Of a DNA stretch of 64,000 nucleotides, positions 61,642 through 64,000 are shown piece by piece (the stretch's first letter is position 1; every line of letters starts with the position of its first letter). The translations under genes and the position numbers were made by a program. The notes under the pieces were generated by a model. The model worked only from the letters and a program-made list of their open reading frames with translations, was not told where the DNA came from and made no database searches. The DNA comes from Flavobacterium micromati (GTDB lineage: Bacteria; Bacteroidota; Bacteroidia; Flavobacteriales; Flavobacteriaceae): the NCBI RefSeq assembly GCF_900129585.1, contig NZ_FQWF01000001.1:431864-495863 (forward strand), given 5' to 3'.

Positions 61642-62241
61642 TTAATTAATAATATTAGGATCATAATAGGTTTCTATTGTTTTCCACTTCCCGTTTAAGT
61701 TTTTCATTAGTATAGGTTTATCTGTAGTATGTCCGAAGGAAATACCGAAATTAAATATTCGGAAAAATAAAAATGCATACTTTTTATCTGTTGTTATTAT
61801 AGGTTTTGAAACTGCTAGAGTTTCACTTCCGTATAATTTATCAGAAATTGGATTTCCAGATTTTTCTATTTTTTTTGAATTAACTAATTTTAAATTTAAT
61901 CCATGAAAATCTTCTTTTTTCCACAATTGTTTAGTATTCTCTTTTTCATATTTTTCCTTTAATTTTTGTATTTCTATACTATCAACTGGCCATTTAAAAG
62001 GAGGATAGGAGTTTGGAATTACTCTAGCCATATCGCCTAGACGAATATTTCTATCTTCAAATGCTTTTTCATAAAATTCTAAAGGCAACAATCGCTTTAC
62101 TGGTTGTTTTTCAACATATCTACAATTAGGTCTTATTAAAAGTTGTTCTTTTATAAAATCATGTACAACCTGATTTTCTATTTTAGAAGTAGAACAAGAG
62201 ACCAAAATAAAACTACAAACTATGCATATATTAATTTTCAT
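61642..62241 (-). CDS. Predicted lipoprotein in a putative toxin/immunity cluster
   Basis: The 199-aa protein starts MKINICIVCSFILVSCSTSK with a lipobox (LVSC, Cys16). The body includes YVEKQPVKRLLPLEFYEKAF and a C-terminal beta stretch KYAFLFFRIFNFGISFGHTT followed by NLNGKWKTIETYYDP. The KWKTIE ending echoes the KKKNGKWVQTHEG ending of the lipoprotein at 63063, so both may share a fold. It lies 12 bp after the HExxH protein gene and is co-oriented. Family not recognised; an immunity role is possible. Confidence 0.65.
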   Translation of the reverse strand: MKINICIVCSFILVSCSTSKIENQVVHDFIKEQLLIRPNCRYVEKQPVKRLLPLEFYEKAFEDRNIRLGDMARVIPNSYPPFKWPVDSIEIQKLKEKYEKENTKQLWKKEDFHGLNLKLVNSKKIEKSGNPISDKLYGSETLAVSKPIITTDKKYAFLFFRIFNFGISFGHTTDKPILMKNLNGKWKTIETYYDPNIIN

Positions 62242-62253
62242 TGGTTTTATTAT

Positions 62254-63060
62254 TTAATTACAAGAAGTTCCTTTTGGAGTCGCTGCGCCTCTGGTTGTAT
62301 TATTGTCTTCCGCGAGACGATTATTTTCAATTCTAACCCTTGCAGCACTACCTGCGGGGTATTTGTCATTATAATATTGTAAGCCATACATTGATGATAT
62401 AGCTAGGTCTTCATAATATTGTGAAGTCAAACCAGGTTTAAATTCTTCCAAAACTGCAGCTATTTTTGGAATATAATTATCAAACATTTGCGCATGCTGC
62501 ACATCACTTGTACCAGAATAATTTTTAGTTACATAATTTTCATATAAACAATCATATTGGTCATAGGCACACACATTTCCATTGTTATAAAAATCATCGT
62601 ATAAAGCAAAAAAATGGGCGTGAATTAACTCATGAATTAGTAATAATGCGATAGATAAATCTGTCGGACGATTTAAATTATTTGAAGTACCATTAATAAA
62701 CGCATTACTCATTGTTATAAGATAGTTGTTTTTACTAATTTTTCTCGTGTCTGCTAGTGCCACCGGACTATTAGTGATTCCAGATATTATTTTCAAATTA
62801 TAAGTACTATTCGTTGGTAAACCAAATTTTTCAAAAATACTTGCAATGTCATTTTGTGATAATAATTTTAACTTATCTAACACCCCTTTTGTGCAAGGAT
62901 CAAGTTCACTATCATCAATGTTATCCTCAATGGCTTGTGCTATTAACATTTTGGTCGCTGGAACACCTGTCCACGTATTAGTTCCTTCAAGAGTATCTAA
63001 AAAGCCATCCCATATTAATACTTTTTCGTTAAAATGAGGATGACCATTCGCTGCAATCAC
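62254..63060 (-). CDS. Orphan HExxH metallopeptidase-like domain protein
   Basis: The frame starts at a GTG (63060) two bases after the upstream lipoprotein stop, with an in-frame TAG just before it; no ATG is near, so the N-terminus may be missing. The 268 residues contain DPCTKGVLDKLKLLSQNDIA, LLIHELIHAHFFALYDD (zinc-type HELIH, about 143-147, with His149 after it) and a Pro-rich end GAATPKGTSC. I recall this DPC...HExxH domain as a C-terminal module of large secreted or RHS-like Bacteroidota proteins. It may be a displaced toxin tip. No signal peptide is present. Confidence 0.6.
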   Translation of the reverse strand: MIAANGHPHFNEKVLIWDGFLDTLEGTNTWTGVPATKMLIAQAIEDNIDDSELDPCTKGVLDKLKLLSQNDIASIFEKFGLPTNSTYNLKIISGITNSPVALADTRKISKNNYLITMSNAFINGTSNNLNRPTDLSIALLLIHELIHAHFFALYDDFYNNGNVCAYDQYDCLYENYVTKNYSGTSDVQHAQMFDNYIPKIAAVLEEFKPGLTSQYYEDLAISSMYGLQYYNDKYPAGSAARVRIENNRLAEDNNTTRGAATPKGTSCN

Positions 63061-63062
63061 TC

Positions 63063-63725
63063 TTAACTAAACCAGTTAGGTAACCCTTCATGAGTTTGTA
63101 CCCATTTCCCATTTTTCTTTTTATACATGATGATTTTTGCACTACCACTCAAACCATCAAATATAAATCCATCAAAAACAGTAAAAATAAGATATTCTTT
63201 ATCTTGATAATATATGGGTTCTGAAAAAGAATAATAAAAATAGAAATTGGGATTACTACTATATTTTTTGATAAATTCAACTGAACCTATTTTTAATTCT
63301 TCAAAAATTAAATTTTTATTGTTAAAATTTTCCATTGTCCAGCAACATTCATCAATTCTTCCTTTTGAATCTTCTATTTCTACAGTAGTGCTCTTACTGT
63401 ATTTTTTTCTCGATTTATCCCATTCTTCTTCTTTATAGAATGCTTTATCCTGTTTCTCTATTTTAGCCAAAGAATCTACAAAATAAATATCATTAATTCT
63501 TAATATTTTTAGGGTCATGTCAGAATTAATCTTTTTAGTCAAAATCATAATTTTATAAGAAGAATCATTGATTTTCTTGTCTAAAAAATCATTAATCACC
63601 TCGAGTTTATCACTGATAGAATCATTGAAAATTAAAACTGGATTATTTTTCATAGTCCTATTATTCTTGGAACCACAACTTATTATAAAAATTAAAATTA
63701 TAATGTACACTAATTGCTTTTTCAT
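63063..63725 (-). CDS. Predicted lipoprotein, first full paralogue of a tandem pair
   Basis: The ATG at 63725 gives 220 aa with a lipobox (MKKQLVYIIILIFIISCGSK, Cys17); the 22 codons upstream in frame are rejected. It is Lys/Asp-rich with a Cys pair (DECCWTMENF) and a conserved end YYQDKEYLIFTVFDGF ... KKKNGKWVQTHEGLPNWFS. The same ending recurs in the partial gene at 63788. It directly precedes the HExxH frame (2-bp gap), as expected of a toxin/immunity pair, but the function is unproven. Confidence 0.65.
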   Translation of the reverse strand: MKKQLVYIIILIFIISCGSKNNRTMKNNPVLIFNDSISDKLEVINDFLDKKINDSSYKIMILTKKINSDMTLKILRINDIYFVDSLAKIEKQDKAFYKEEEWDKSRKKYSKSTTVEIEDSKGRIDECCWTMENFNNKNLIFEELKIGSVEFIKKYSSNPNFYFYYSFSEPIYYQDKEYLIFTVFDGFIFDGLSGSAKIIMYKKKNGKWVQTHEGLPNWFS

Positions 63726-63787
63726 TTCTAATTGATTTAAATGCATGGTTTTCCAATTGCATATTGTTCGTGATCGTAAACTTAATT

Positions 63788-64000
63788 TCAACTAATCCAA
63801 TTAGGTATTCCTATATGAGTTTGAACCAATTTGCCATTTTTCTTTTTATAAATAATAATCCTCGTGGCATATTCTAAAGGTGGAAATACGCTTCCATGAG
63901 AAAAAGTAAAAATGAGATATTCCTTGTTTTGATAATACATAGGCTGTGAAATATAAAAGTCTTCAAACTCATACCCATGCTCATTTAAACCAAAAAAGTG
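63788..64000 (-). CDS. Partial paralogue of the tandem lipoprotein (runs off the window)
   Basis: The last 70 codons are visible: QPMYYQNKEYLIFTFSHGSV, then IIIYKKKNGKLVQTHIGIPN and WIS before a TGA at 63788-63790. About 60 percent of positions match the end of the gene at 63063. The N-terminal part lies outside the window. It shows a tandem gene duplication. Confidence 0.7.
   Translation of the reverse strand, partial: HFFGLNEHGYEFEDFYISQPMYYQNKEYLIFTFSHGSVFPPLEYATRIIIYKKKNGKLVQTHIGIPNWIS

Noticed and set aside
1..64000. tRNA or rRNA genes
   Set aside because: No cloverleaf with a conserved TTCGAAT-type arm or rRNA segment was recognised on either strand by eye; a tRNAscan run would be needed to be sure.

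Overview
The window comes from a member of the Bacteroidota, most likely the genus Flavobacterium. The evidence is AT-rich DNA with long A/T intergenic runs, TAnnTTTG-type -7 promoter elements, secreted proteins with type IX secretion (T9SS) tails, a PorZ-like T9SS protein, a complete Bat aerotolerance operon, a short-chain-type threonine dehydrogenase and many small Bacteroidota-only genes. Most of the window is ordinary chromosome. No rRNA, tRNA, prophage or CRISPR array was recognised.

Layout. 1-9.6 kb: an AstE/AspA-like deacylase, 5-formyl-THF cyclo-ligase, a large secreted zinc metalloprotease, then the minus-strand operon ileS - DksA-like - lspA. 9.9-17.7 kb: a T9SS cargo protein, recO, porZ, glutamate dehydrogenase, an envelope protein and a Cys/Met-metabolism PLP enzyme. 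17.8-22.6 kb is an accessory island: a nonsense-broken DUF3298 lipoprotein, a frameshifted ParE-like toxin with its antitoxin, a RAYT (REP-associated Y1 transposase) between inverted hairpin repeats, a second toxin/antitoxin pair, fossils of an RHS protein and of polyphosphate kinase lying end to end, and an 83-bp direct repeat at both ends. 22.6-31.6 kb: DinB, ArsC-like, EamA transporter, yicC - gmk - nadD with repeat arrays between them, a LysR / DJ-1 / alcohol dehydrogenase cluster and gpsA. 32.4-34.7 kb: pheS, a small conserved gene and cvpA. 34.8-44.8 kb: the Bat operon on the minus strand (moxR, DUF58, an inserted four-helix-bundle gene, a BatD-related membrane protein, batA, batB, batC, batD, batE). 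45-56 kb: aldo/keto reductase, SDR, an AlbA_2 (Schlafen-like) protein, a PPP phosphatase, an ALDH7/AmaB dehydrogenase, 3-hydroxyanthranilate dioxygenase, a secreted nuclease/phosphatase, LD-carboxypeptidase, YraN and an ACT protein. 56.3-61.5 kb: mfd with an overlapping lipoprotein gene, and threonine dehydrogenase. 61.6-64 kb: a lipoprotein cluster around an apparently decapitated HExxH (metallopeptidase-like) domain, with a partial paralogue running off the window end; this looks like a polymorphic-toxin or orphan-tip locus.

The most unusual feature is non-coding. At least eight intergenic sites carry degenerate arrays with a period of about 7 nt. The heptamer differs between sites (TTAGTCC, AAATCCC, GATTTTT, TGAACAC types), and the arrays often occur as inverted pairs. 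Both four-helix-bundle (S23/Avd-like) genes in the window lie between such inverted arrays, one of them inside the otherwise co-linear Bat operon, while two other array pairs are empty. This suggests an undescribed cargo-plus-heptamer element. Other repeat signals are a C/G-rich palindrome family that reads in frame inside ileS, forms the last codons and terminator of the EamA gene and supplies a -33 box for yicC; a five-unit 42-bp palindrome array before gmk; and two copies of a structured element resembling the Flavo-1 RNA motif.
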